This document shows positions 1 to 8,253 of a stretch of DNA of 64,000 nucleotides, in pieces. Location: positions 1 through 64,000 of the forward strand of contig ONFA01000002.1 in NCBI GenBank assembly GCA_900316975.1, given 5' to 3'. The notes under the pieces were generated by a model. It saw nothing but the letters and a program-made list of their open reading frames with translations, was not told the DNA's origin and searched no databases. Source of the DNA: an uncultured Prevotellaceae bacterium. Lineage in GTDB: Bacteria > Bacteroidota > Bacteroidia > Bacteroidales > Bacteroidaceae. How positions within the stretch are numbered: position 1 is the first letter of the stretch; the number at the start of each line of letters is the position of its first letter. The position numbers were made by a program, and so were the translations under genes.

Positions 1-95
1 GCTGCTGGCAGAGTATCGGCTTTTAACTCCTGAGCGGAGCGATAACTCCTTTTAACTCCTTTAACTCCAATAAACTAAAACTTGCGAAAGTTGAA

Positions 96-824
96 TCATA
101 TTTCTTTTACTTTGAATACATTGTAGGAGATGTTCTCGTCGTATGCATCTGTGCGGTCAAAGCGCTTCACTAACTTGACCACTTGGATGGTGACGGGCAG
201 CACAAGGATTTCGTAGAGTGTCTTGGCAATGACTTGTGTGAACATTAGTTCGGACATGAGGGGAAGGGGCAGTTGGGGCTCGCCCATGAAGAAGAGGGGA
301 AAGATGTAGAATGCGAGAGGGAAAAAGATGAGGGAATCTGCGCTTTCTCCTGCCAGCGTGGAAAGGATGGCGCGCATGGAGAAGTGGTAGTCGAAGTTTC
401 CTTTGTGGCGGTCTGCCATCTTCATTTTGCTCATCACCAAGGCGTTGAGAAACGAACCGACGATGAAGGCGAGCAGGCTTGCCACTGCCACTTGGGGCGC
501 AAAAGCGAAGACTTGCTTGAAGGCATCATCGCTTCCCTCCACCGCAGCGGGGAGTGCGCAGGCGATGCCTCCGATACCCACGACAAAAAAGTTCATGAGG
601 AAGCCCAGCCAAATGATGAGTCGGGCTTTGCGGTAGCCCCACACTTCGGCAATGACATCGTTGAGGATGTAGGAGATGGGAAAAACTAAGAAACCGCAGG
701 TGAGGGTGATGGAACCCCATGCACGAAAAACTTTGGTCTCGAGAAGATTGGATGCCACAAGGCAGATACAGAAAACGATTCCTGCAATCATGAAGGAAAC
801 GCTCACTTGGTTGTTTTGTTTCAT
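96..824 (-). CDS. yhhQ: Queuosine precursor transporter, YhhQ/DUF165 (VUT) family
   Basis: The 242-residue protein is almost entirely hydrophobic, with about six predicted membrane segments, and matches the YhhQ family by memory of its sequence: an N-terminal segment followed by LLETKVF, then a segment ending YILNDVIAEVWGYRKAR, and a late VKLVKRFDRTDAYDENI tail. Family members import preQ0 or preQ1, precursors of the queuosine modification of tRNA. The ATG at 822-824 is the only sensible start. It stands 5 nt downstream of the last of three preQ1-I-like aptamers, which fits the assigned substrate independently. No other queuosine gene is nearby, so the cell may depend on salvage; that is inference. 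Confidence 0.93.
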   Translation of the reverse strand: MKQNNQVSVSFMIAGIVFCICLVASNLLETKVFRAWGSITLTCGFLVFPISYILNDVIAEVWGYRKARLIIWLGFLMNFFVVGIGGIACALPAAVEGSDDAFKQVFAFAPQVAVASLLAFIVGSFLNALVMSKMKMADRHKGNFDYHFSMRAILSTLAGESADSLIFFPLAFYIFPLFFMGEPQLPLPLMSELMFTQVIAKTLYEILVLPVTIQVVKLVKRFDRTDAYDENISYNVFKVKEI

Positions 825-829
825 TTGTT

Positions 830-861
830 CTTGTTTTTAACGAGGTTTGTCAAGCACTCGC
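830..861 (-). promoter_or_regulatory. preQ1-I-like riboswitch aptamer 3 (start-codon proximal)
   Basis: Read on the minus strand from 861: stem GCGAG pairs with CTCGT around the 12-nt loop TGCTTGACAAAC, followed by the A-rich tail TAAAAACAAG. Loop CUUG can pair with tail CAAG, the H-type pseudoknot of preQ1-I. The Bacillus subtilis aptamer loop recalled from the literature also has 12 nt, with U6, C8, U9, G11, A14, A16 and C17 at matching places. The pseudoknot strand ends 5 nt before the yhhQ ATG, so ligand binding should block translation initiation. Confidence 0.8.
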
Positions 862-891
862 TGGTTTTTAACGTGGTTATCTGGTACACGC
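861..891 (-). promoter_or_regulatory. preQ1-I-like riboswitch aptamer 2
   Basis: Middle of three units. Stem GCGUG pairs with CACGU, a compensatory change relative to CGAG/CUCG in the other two, around the 11-nt loop TACCAGATAAC, with tail TTAAAAACCAG. Only the outer two pairs of the pseudoknot (C-G and G-C) form; the inner two are mismatched, which resembles the imperfect P2 of the Thermoanaerobacter tengcongensis aptamer. Its first G is the last base of aptamer 1's tail, so the units touch. Confidence 0.65.
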
Positions 892-920
892 CTGTTTTTA
901 CGAGGTGGTCAGGCACTCGG
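891..920 (-). promoter_or_regulatory. preQ1-I-like riboswitch aptamer 1 (promoter proximal)
   Basis: First unit transcribed, about 15 nt after the predicted transcription start. Stem CGAG pairs with CTCG around the 11-nt loop TGCCTGACCAC, with tail TAAAAACAGG. Loop CCUG pairs fully with tail CAGG; compared with CUUG/CAAG in aptamer 3 this is a covarying pseudoknot pair. The closing base of the stem is a mismatch. Confidence 0.75.
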
Positions 921-937
921 ATTGTTGAAATCGGGTG

Positions 938-945
938 CAAAGGTA
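938..945 (-). promoter_or_regulatory. -7 promoter element for yhhQ
   Basis: TACCTTTG on the minus strand matches the Bacteroidetes -7 consensus TAnnTTTG. Transcription from it would give a leader of about 110 nt containing the three aptamers. It lies inside the left arm of the 936-1082 inverted repeat. No clear -33 TTTG was found. Confidence 0.7.
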
Positions 946-1072
946 GGAAATAATTAGGAATTAGGAATTAGGAATTAGGAATTATTTGCTTCTCAACTTG
1001 TCTTTTTTGCAAAAAAGCATCTCGGATGAGAAATAATTCCTAATTCCTAATTCCTAATTCCTAATTATTTCC

Positions 1073-1080
1073 TACCTTTG
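1073..1080 (+). promoter_or_regulatory. -7 promoter element for the 1116-7491 operon
   Basis: TACCTTTG, in the right arm of the inverted repeat, 35 bp before the ATG at 1116. It is the mirror image of the yhhQ promoter and probably drives the four-gene operon. Confidence 0.7.
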
Positions 1081-1115
1081 CAACTGTCTAATAAAAAACT
1101 CTAAATGACGATTCT

Positions 1116-3629
1116 ATGAATAGCATTGCAAATATGGCAATTGATGCGTTTGTCCTCTACGCTGATGAAAAGACGATGATGACTTTGAGTCAGTTGAAGG
1201 AGGAACCTCTGGTGAGAAATATATATGTGATGATGAAAGGTGGGGAGGAGTGCCCGTGTAAGGGATGTGAGGTAATTCGTGTGGATGATTACCGCAGTTC
1301 TGCCACCATCCGAAAGATGACGGAGGCATTGAAAGCTCCTTTTGCGTTGTTGTGTACGGCACAGACTCCTGTGACTTTTGGCTATCAGGCCATTCCCCGT
1401 ATGTGTTCGGTGGCAAGCAGCGTGGACTCTGCTGTGGTATATGCTGACCGCTATGTGGTGAAGAATGGTGAGACGACCAAATGTCCTACGATGGACTTCT
1501 ACTATGGCAGTGTGCGCGATGATTTTGATTTCGGCTCAGTTAGTCTGTTCAGTGCCGAAACGCTGCGGAGTTACATGGAGGAGTTTCCGAGTGTTAACTA
1601 CTTCTATTCAGGCTGGTATGACTTGCAACTTTTTGCTTTGCGTCGAAAACGCCGCTCGGCTCTTTTCCATCTGCGTGAGTACCTTTATACAGAGGAGGAA
1701 TTGGACCTGCGCACCAGCGGAGAGAAACAGTTTGACTATGTGAATCCCCGCAATCGGGAGGTGCAGAAGGAGCGAGAACTTGTGTGCACGAAACATCTGA
1801 GGTTGGTGGGTTCTTACATCGAGCCTGAGAGCATTGTGGATGTGTCGGTGGAACGATATGACTTCGATAAGGAGGCTTCGGTCATCATTCCTGTGAGGAA
1901 TCGTGTGAAGACAATTGAGGATGCCATCAGAAGTGCCTTGTCGCAACAAGCGACTTTTGATTTTAACGTGATGGTGGTGGATAATCTTTCGACGGATGGA
2001 ACAACGGAGGTCATTGAGAAACTGGCTGCTGAGGATGCGCGGGTAGTGCATATCATCCCGACCCGTAAGGATTTGGGCATTGGCGGGTGCTGGAGTCTTG
2101 CTTTTAATGATGACCGATGTGGGCGTTTTGCCATACAATTGGACAGTGATGATCTGTATAGTGGCACGGACACTTTACAGCGTATTGTGGATAAATTCTA
2201 TGAAGAGCATTGCGCTATGGTGATTGGTTCGTACCGAATGTGCAATTTCCAGTTGGAAACGCTGCCCCCTGGACTGATTGACCATCGTGAATGGACTGCG
2301 GAGAATGGTCATAATAATGCGCTGCGCATCAATGGATTGGGCGCACCACGTGCATTCTTCACTCCTTTGCTCCGAAAGATAGGGATGCCTAACACTTCCT
2401 ATGGGGAGGACTATGCTGTGGGCTTGGCATTCTGTCGTAAATATAAGATTGGAAGAATCTATGATGAGTTGTATCTCTGTCGTCGTTGGGAGGGTAACAG
2501 CGATGCTTCGTTGACTCCCGAACAGGTGAACCGCAATAACGTCTATAAGGACAGTCTTCGTACGATGGAAATCATTGACCGTCGCCGACTGAACGAGTAT
2601 TGGCAGAGCGGTGTGACGGATGGTTATGCAAACAGTTTGTTTGAAAGGCAATTGCCTGTGTGGAAGGAAGCCCGTGAACGCTACGGACAGTTGGCGGACG
2701 TTGATACGATGGAGATGGAGATTGACGGATGTAAATTGATGGTACAATATAATCCTGCACGTATCGTTTCTACGGGCGCAAAAGTGGATGCCCATACCAT
2801 CAAGCATCGTCCTTGTTTCCTCTGTGAGGTGAATCGACCAGAAGAACAAATCAGTAGCCCGATGTTGAAGAAGTATTATCTGCTGCTTAACCCGAATCCC
2901 ATTCTTCCGAAGCACTTCACCATTCCGCTCCGTCATCACCGCAGGCAGCAGATTCTTGACTACTATGAGGACATGATGGAGATTACGTCGCAACTCAATG
3001 AGATGTTTGTGTTCTATAATGGTCCTCAGTGTGGGGCGAGCGCGCCAGACCACATGCACTTCCAGGCTGGCAGCCGTGGGGTGGTGCCTTTGGAGCGTGA
3101 TTGGGCGGATTTGTATAAACCATATCTCTCGCGCATCTGGCCTATCAGTGAGGAGGAGTACATGGAGGCTATGAACATGTATCTGGTGGCTGACAGCACG
3201 GGGGTGTTCAGCCTTCGCAATTATCTGTGTCCGGGCATTGTCATCATCACCCGAACTCCACGTGCCAGCAAGATTCTTTTTGACAAGGTGTATAATGCTC
3301 TTCCCGTCAAGGAGGGTGAATATGAACCGATGATGAATATTTTTGCATGGTCGCAGTCAAGCAACACGGATGGCTATGAACGCATCGTGAGTGTCATCAT
3401 CCCACGTTCGAAACATCGTCCCGATTGTTATTATAAGCAGGGGGAGGAACAGGTGCTTGTCAGTCCTGGTGCACTTGACATGGGTGGTATGCTTATCACT
3501 CCGCGTGGGGAGGATTTCAAACGGATGAATGCGGAATTGGCAAGATCAATCATTCAGGAGTGTGGCATGTCGCTTGACGAGGAACTGGAGATGGTGATGA
3601 AATTTAAGGGTGGGGAGTTGAGGGTTTAG
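1116..3629 (+). CDS. Glycosyltransferase family 2 fused to a DUF4922 (HIT/GalT-like) domain
   Basis: 837 residues in three parts. Residues 1-230 look like a degenerate GT-A fold (the VVYADRY stretch near 107-113 resembles GT2 enzymes). Residues 254-460 are a full GT2 domain: ASVIIPVRNR, VVDNLSTDGT and the metal-binding DSDD at 343-346. Residues 560-837 resemble the HIT/GalT superfamily: a CFLC pair at 567-570, PILPKHFTIPLRHH, and GASAPDHMHFQ ending at 650, close to the HxHxQ site of ApaH-like and GalT nucleotidyltransferases. I recognise the C-terminal part as DUF4922, whose reaction is unknown to me. The fusion suggests a nucleotide-sugar handling step coupled to sugar transfer (inference). 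First gene of an operon with a SpoIID protein and two AmpG-like transporters. Confidence 0.82.
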   Translation: MNSIANMAIDAFVLYADEKTMMTLSQLKEEPLVRNIYVMMKGGEECPCKGCEVIRVDDYRSSATIRKMTEALKAPFALLCTAQTPVTFGYQAIPRMCSVASSVDSAVVYADRYVVKNGETTKCPTMDFYYGSVRDDFDFGSVSLFSAETLRSYMEEFPSVNYFYSGWYDLQLFALRRKRRSALFHLREYLYTEEELDLRTSGEKQFDYVNPRNREVQKERELVCTKHLRLVGSYIEPESIVDVSVERYDFDKEASVIIPVRNRVKTIEDAIRSALSQQATFDFNVMVVDNLSTDGTTEVIEKLAAEDARVVHIIPTRKDLGIGGCWSLAFNDDRCGRFAIQLDSDDLYSGTDTLQRIVDKFYEEHCAMVIGSYRMCNFQLETLPPGLIDHREWTAENGHNNALRINGLGAPRAFFTPLLRKIGMPNTSYGEDYAVGLAFCRKYKIGRIYDELYLCRRWEGNSDASLTPEQVNRNNVYKDSLRTMEIIDRRRLNEYWQSGVTDGYANSLFERQLPVWKEARERYGQLADVDTMEMEIDGCKLMVQYNPARIVSTGAKVDAHTIKHRPCFLCEVNRPEEQISSPMLKKYYLLLNPNPILPKHFTIPLRHHRRQQILDYYEDMMEITSQLNEMFVFYNGPQCGASAPDHMHFQAGSRGVVPLERDWADLYKPYLSRIWPISEEEYMEAMNMYLVADSTGVFSLRNYLCPGIVIITRTPRASKILFDKVYNALPVKEGEYEPMMNIFAWSQSSNTDGYERIVSVIIPRSKHRPDCYYKQGEEQVLVSPGALDMGGMLITPRGEDFKRMNAELARSIIQECGMSLDEELEMVMKFKGGELRV

Positions 3630-3666
3630 AGTTAAGGACTGAGTGTGTGTGTTAATTGGGAACGGC

Positions 3667-4893
<1,227 letters not shown>

Positions 4894-4904
4894 AGGGATG
4901 AGAT

Positions 4905-6185
4905 ATGGTAAACCACAAACAACATAATCCGTGGCTTTGGATTCCAAGCCTTTGTGCAGCCGAGGAGATACCTTCGGCTGTGGTGATGTTTGTGGCTTTG
5001 TTGATGTTGCTGCAATTTGGGGCAGACGAGGTGATGGCTGCTTTTTATAGTGCTTTGCTGTTTTTGCCTTGGGTGACGAAATCCTACCTTTACAGCAAGG
5101 TGCGGAAGGCTGCTTCTTTCAAGCGTAATCTTCATATTTGTGAGTCGTTGCTGTTCCTTTGTCTTATGGGCATTGCTGTGTATATATCGGAGGCACATGT
5201 GTGTCCGTGGGTGCTTTTCTTGTTCCTGTTCGTGCTCTCCTTGCTGTGTGCATGGCACGAACTGTTGTCGCGTCTGTATTACAGTCGTATGCTCTATCCT
5301 CGGCAACAGCAACTGTTCACGAATACGAAGTTGCTTTCTTCGCAGATGGCACTGGTGGTCACTTATGGTGTGCTCATCATTGTGGCAGGTTTCTTCGAGG
5401 TGTTTTTCCGCAGTTATCAGAAGGCATGGGCGATGGAGAGTTCCTTGGTGGCTGGTGGCTTCATGGTCTTTCTTGTTTTGAACATCCTTCTTTTGCGCAC
5501 TCCCAAAGGGGGGAATCTTTATCGATACGAGACGCTGAGCGACACCGTGAAGAATGAATTGCATGTGCTTTCCCGCATTCAGCAGAAACCGCATGTGCTG
5601 CCTGTGTTGCTCAGCCTGTTCTTCTTGTTGCTGCCCCAAGCGTTGATGTTCAACACCCGCGTGTTCTTCCTGTTGACATTGCCCGAACAGGGAGGGCTTG
5701 GCTGTTCGGTGCAGGATGTGGGTTTTGCGCAGGGCACTATTGGTGTGCTTGCCTTCTCTCTCGGCATCATTGGTGGAAAAGCGTTGATGAAGAAGTATAG
5801 CAGGTCGCAGATGTTCTGGTGGACTGCCATTGTGCTGACGCTTTCTCCACTTTCATATATGCTTATGGCATGGCATCCGCAACTTGACAACATGTTGATG
5901 CTTTGCCTCATGACGTTCTTTGCCCAATTGTGCTTTGGCTTCGGACTGAATGTGTGCAGTATCTATGTTCCTTACATTTCGGAGCAACGTTATCGCAACA
6001 CCACCAATTACCTCTATATGCCCTTGGTGATTAGTCTCATGCTCGTGCCGCTGGCACTGTCGGGCTGGCTCAGCCAGTGGTTGGGCTATCGGGCTTTCTT
6101 TGCTTTTTGTGCCATCTGTGCCCCTGTGGCATGGGTGGTGTCAATGATATGTAAAACAAAACAAATTTTAACGACATATGAATAA
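4905..6185 (+). CDS. MFS transporter, AmpG-like, first of a pair
   Basis: 426 residues with about twelve membrane segments. The opening PWLWIPSLCAAEEIPSAVVM, then LPWVTKSYLYSKV after the second segment, follow the AmpG pattern of muropeptide permeases and are paralogous to the next gene. It starts 11 bp after the SpoIID stop and overlaps the next gene by 8 bp, so the two transporters are translationally coupled. AmpG carries anhydromuropeptides into the cytoplasm for recycling; assignment of that substrate here rests on the SpoIID neighbour. The basic DNLKTKR loop found in the partner is replaced by SKVRKAASFKRN, so the two may differ in substrate or act as a pair. Confidence 0.75.
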   Translation: MVNHKQHNPWLWIPSLCAAEEIPSAVVMFVALLMLLQFGADEVMAAFYSALLFLPWVTKSYLYSKVRKAASFKRNLHICESLLFLCLMGIAVYISEAHVCPWVLFLFLFVLSLLCAWHELLSRLYYSRMLYPRQQQLFTNTKLLSSQMALVVTYGVLIIVAGFFEVFFRSYQKAWAMESSLVAGGFMVFLVLNILLLRTPKGGNLYRYETLSDTVKNELHVLSRIQQKPHVLPVLLSLFFLLLPQALMFNTRVFFLLTLPEQGGLGCSVQDVGFAQGTIGVLAFSLGIIGGKALMKKYSRSQMFWWTAIVLTLSPLSYMLMAWHPQLDNMLMLCLMTFFAQLCFGFGLNVCSIYVPYISEQRYRNTTNYLYMPLVISLMLVPLALSGWLSQWLGYRAFFAFCAICAPVAWVVSMICKTKQILTTYE

Positions 6186-7491
6186 TTTGCGTACTAAAGC
6201 GTATTCTTGGGTGCCCAGCCTCTATCTGGGCGAATCATTACCATTTTCAGCCGTCATGCTTATCTCGGTCATCATGTTCAAGGAACTGGGACTGACCGAT
6301 GGACAAATCACCTTCTATACAGGTTGGCTCGGCCTTCCGTGGGTCATCAAGCCCATCTGGAGTGCGATTATTGATAACCTCAAGACTAAACGCTGGTGGA
6401 TTGTGTCCATGCAGTTCTTCATGGGAGTCGCCTTGGCACTCGTCGCATTCACCTTGCCCACCTCCTTCTGGCTCCAAGGCTCTTTAGTCATCTTCGTGCT
6501 CATCGCCTTCGCCAGTGCCACCCATGACATCTCAGCCGACGGCTTCTACATCATCGGTCTGCCCGATAAGGAACAGGAACTCTACGTCGGAGTGCGCAAC
6601 ACCTTCTACCGTATCGGTATGGTGATAGGGCAGGGTGGATTGGTGCTTCTGGCTGGTTTCTTGCAAGAAAGGATGAAAGAGACGGGTACCTTAGATTTTT
6701 CACTTTTCACTTTTCACTTTTCACTCCAATCGGTGATTGCCTCATGGATGGTCGTCTTCATCATTCTCGGCATCCTCATGTTCCTCTTGGGGCTTTATCA
6801 CACTTTCATTCTTCCTAAGGTGGAGACGGTGGTACACGACCGCTTCGAATTCAGGGAACAACTGCGTGAGTTTGGTCGCACCTTGAAAGTCTTCGTCACC
6901 AAGCCTCACCTCATCTCAGCCCTCTGCTTCATCCTCCTGTTCCGTCTGCCAGAGGGTTTGCTGACCAAGATTGTGCCGCTCTTCCTCAAACGTGGGGCAG
7001 AAGAAGGTGGTCTTGCCATGAGTGACGTGGATTTCGGACTCATCTATGGTACGCTCGGCGTCATTGGTCTGCTGTTGGGTGGCATCATTGGTGGATGGGC
7101 TGTGTCGAAGTGGGGTTTGAAGAAATGCTTATGGCCCCTTGTGCTCTGCATCACCTTGCCCGACATCGTGTATGTCTATCTCAGTTATTTCCCCACCGAC
7201 AACCTTTGGCTTGTGGGTTCTTGTGTGTGCATTGAGCAGATAGGCTACGGCCTTGGCTTTGCCGCCTACACTCTCTATCTCGTCACCTTCTCCCGTGGCG
7301 AACGCTCCACGGCAGTCTTTTCCATCTGCACCGCAGGTCAGTACCTTGGTGGCGTGATGATTCCCGGCATGGTGTCGGGTCTCATCTCTGAGAATATCGG
7401 CTACCAGAGTTTCTTCTGGATCGTCATGGCATTCTGCCTCGTCACTTTCGCCGTCACCGCCTGTGTGAAGATTGAAGACCACCAAGATTGA
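6178..7491 (+). CDS. MFS transporter, AmpG-like, second of a pair
   Basis: 437 residues, about twelve membrane segments. YSWVPSLYLGESLPFSAVM and GWLGLPWVIKPIWSAIIDN are close to AmpG, as is ATHDISADGFYI in the fourth segment. Expected role: import of peptidoglycan fragments. The loop before the seventh segment carries an insertion, DFSLFTFHFSL, encoded by four TTTTCAC heptamers (6697-6724) that looks foreign to the fold. Last gene of the operon; a strong hairpin follows at 7510-7542. Confidence 0.8.
   Translation: MNNLRTKAYSWVPSLYLGESLPFSAVMLISVIMFKELGLTDGQITFYTGWLGLPWVIKPIWSAIIDNLKTKRWWIVSMQFFMGVALALVAFTLPTSFWLQGSLVIFVLIAFASATHDISADGFYIIGLPDKEQELYVGVRNTFYRIGMVIGQGGLVLLAGFLQERMKETGTLDFSLFTFHFSLQSVIASWMVVFIILGILMFLLGLYHTFILPKVETVVHDRFEFREQLREFGRTLKVFVTKPHLISALCFILLFRLPEGLLTKIVPLFLKRGAEEGGLAMSDVDFGLIYGTLGVIGLLLGGIIGGWAVSKWGLKKCLWPLVLCITLPDIVYVYLSYFPTDNLWLVGSCVCIEQIGYGLGFAAYTLYLVTFSRGERSTAVFSICTAGQYLGGVMIPGMVSGLISENIGYQSFFWIVMAFCLVTFAVTACVKIEDHQD
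6697..6724 (+). repeat. Four tandem TTTTCAC heptamers inside the AmpG-like gene
   Basis: Four perfect copies of a 7-bp unit in frame in an MFS coding sequence. It is a different heptamer from the one in the SpoIID gene two genes upstream. A change by one unit would shift the frame halfway through the transporter. Confidence 0.95.
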
Positions 7492-7509
7492 GATTCGTCA
7501 AAAACATAA

Positions 7510-7542
7510 GAAGAGCCACGGCAGTCATTGTCGTGGCTCTTC
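7510..7542. terminator. Bidirectional terminator between convergent genes
   Basis: GAAGAGCCACG (7510-7520) pairs with CGTGGCTCTTC (7532-7542), an 11-bp perfect stem with an 11-nt loop, between the AmpG-like gene and the convergent lipoprotein gene. Confidence 0.85.
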
Positions 7543-7563
7543 TTGTATATAATATGTAATCAA

Positions 7564-8151
7564 TTAGAGACCGAGCGCATTCTTTGCAGCGCCTGCAGCA
7601 TTGTCAATGGCCTTGCCTGCCTCTTTCTTGCCACTCTCAACAGCGTTGTTGGCAGCGTCTGTAGCCTTCTGGGCAGCAGCATTAGCGGCATCGTTAGCAG
7701 CATTGGCGGCATCGTTGGCAGCACCAACTACAGCGTCCTTGGCATCGCCAGCCAAAGCGGCAGCATCTACAGGGATTGCCTTCACAGCAGAAACAACGCT
7801 GTTCAGCGTCTCGTTGCCAGCAGTGAACTGAGCAATCTTGTCCTCGTTCTCGCTGATGAATTGCTGCAGTTTAGCGATGTAAACCTTTGCCTCTTCCAAC
7901 TTGCCGTCAGCCTGCAACTTAGCGATGTACTCCTGAGCCTTCTGGAGGAGTGACTGAGTCTGCTCAGCGTCGTTGGCAGCAAGAGCAGAAGAAAGAGCGG
8001 TGATGGTAGCGTCTGCATCAGCCTCAGGAGCCTCTGCTACAGCAGAGTCGGCTGCGATAGAGTCAGTGTTGTCACCACCTTTAGCGGTACCATTACATGC
8101 AGAGAAAGTGATGGCTGCAACAGCCACGATTGCAAAGAAAATCTTTTTCAT
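7564..8151 (-). CDS. Alanine-rich lipoprotein, function unknown
   Basis: 195 residues. A signal peptide ends in the lipobox FSAC at residue 19. After a short linker there is a helical domain (about residues 45-115) and a C-terminal low-complexity helix rich in Ala, Asn, Asp and Lys with repeats such as AANDAANAAND and KATDAANNAVE. The spacing of Ala patches suggests an amphipathic helix or coiled coil lying on a membrane or on peptidoglycan, in the manner of Lpp or LEA-like proteins. I do not recognise a named family. It has its own promoter, divergent from the S41 gene. Confidence 0.8.
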   Translation of the reverse strand: MKKIFFAIVAVAAITFSACNGTAKGGDNTDSIAADSAVAEAPEADADATITALSSALAANDAEQTQSLLQKAQEYIAKLQADGKLEEAKVYIAKLQQFISENEDKIAQFTAGNETLNSVVSAVKAIPVDAAALAGDAKDAVVGAANDAANAANDAANAAAQKATDAANNAVESGKKEAGKAIDNAAGAAKNALGL

Positions 8152-8199
8152 TTTGCTTTTAGTTTTTAAGGGTTAAACAATTATTTTACTAAACCGTCG

Positions 8200-8207
8200 C
8201 AAAGATA
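8200..8207 (-). promoter_or_regulatory. -7 element for the lipoprotein gene
   Basis: TATCTTTG on the minus strand, 49 bp upstream of the lipoprotein start. It lies 13 bp from the opposing element at 8221, so the two promoters overlap. Confidence 0.65.
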
Positions 8208-8220
8208 GCGAGTTTTTTAT

Positions 8221-8228
8221 TAACTTTG
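8221..8228 (+). promoter_or_regulatory. -7 element for the S41-like gene
   Basis: TAACTTTG, 25 bp upstream of the ATG at 8254. It overlaps the divergent lipoprotein promoter, so polymerase can probably occupy only one at a time. Confidence 0.6.
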
Positions 8229-8253
8229 CAACTTGAAATGAAAAATTGTTCTG

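Larger units (their letters stand above)
936..1082. repeat. Perfect 52-bp inverted repeat built of TAATTCC heptamers, with outward promoters
   Basis: Arms 936-987 and 1031-1082 are exact reverse complements; the 43-bp centre (988-1030) holds a smaller perfect palindrome, CTTTTTTGCAAAAAAG. Each arm is four AATTCCT-type heptamers plus an outward-facing TACCTTTG box, so the yhhQ and glycosyltransferase promoters are mirror images. A shorter, single-arm version (heptamers, then ATTATTTTCTATCTTTGCA) lies before the tRNA at 53,725-53,757, suggesting a recurring cassette. Confidence 0.9.

Noticed and set aside
1..95. Repeated TTTAACTCC motifs at the window edge
   Set aside because: Too short and cut by the edge to classify; no gene is seen in this stretch.
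936..1082. Invertible promoter
   Set aside because: Both arms carry the same outward promoter, so inversion would change nothing.
2175..3059. 294-codon minus-strand frame inside the GT2-DUF4922 gene
   Set aside because: No domain, no promoter, and the plus-strand gene is well supported.
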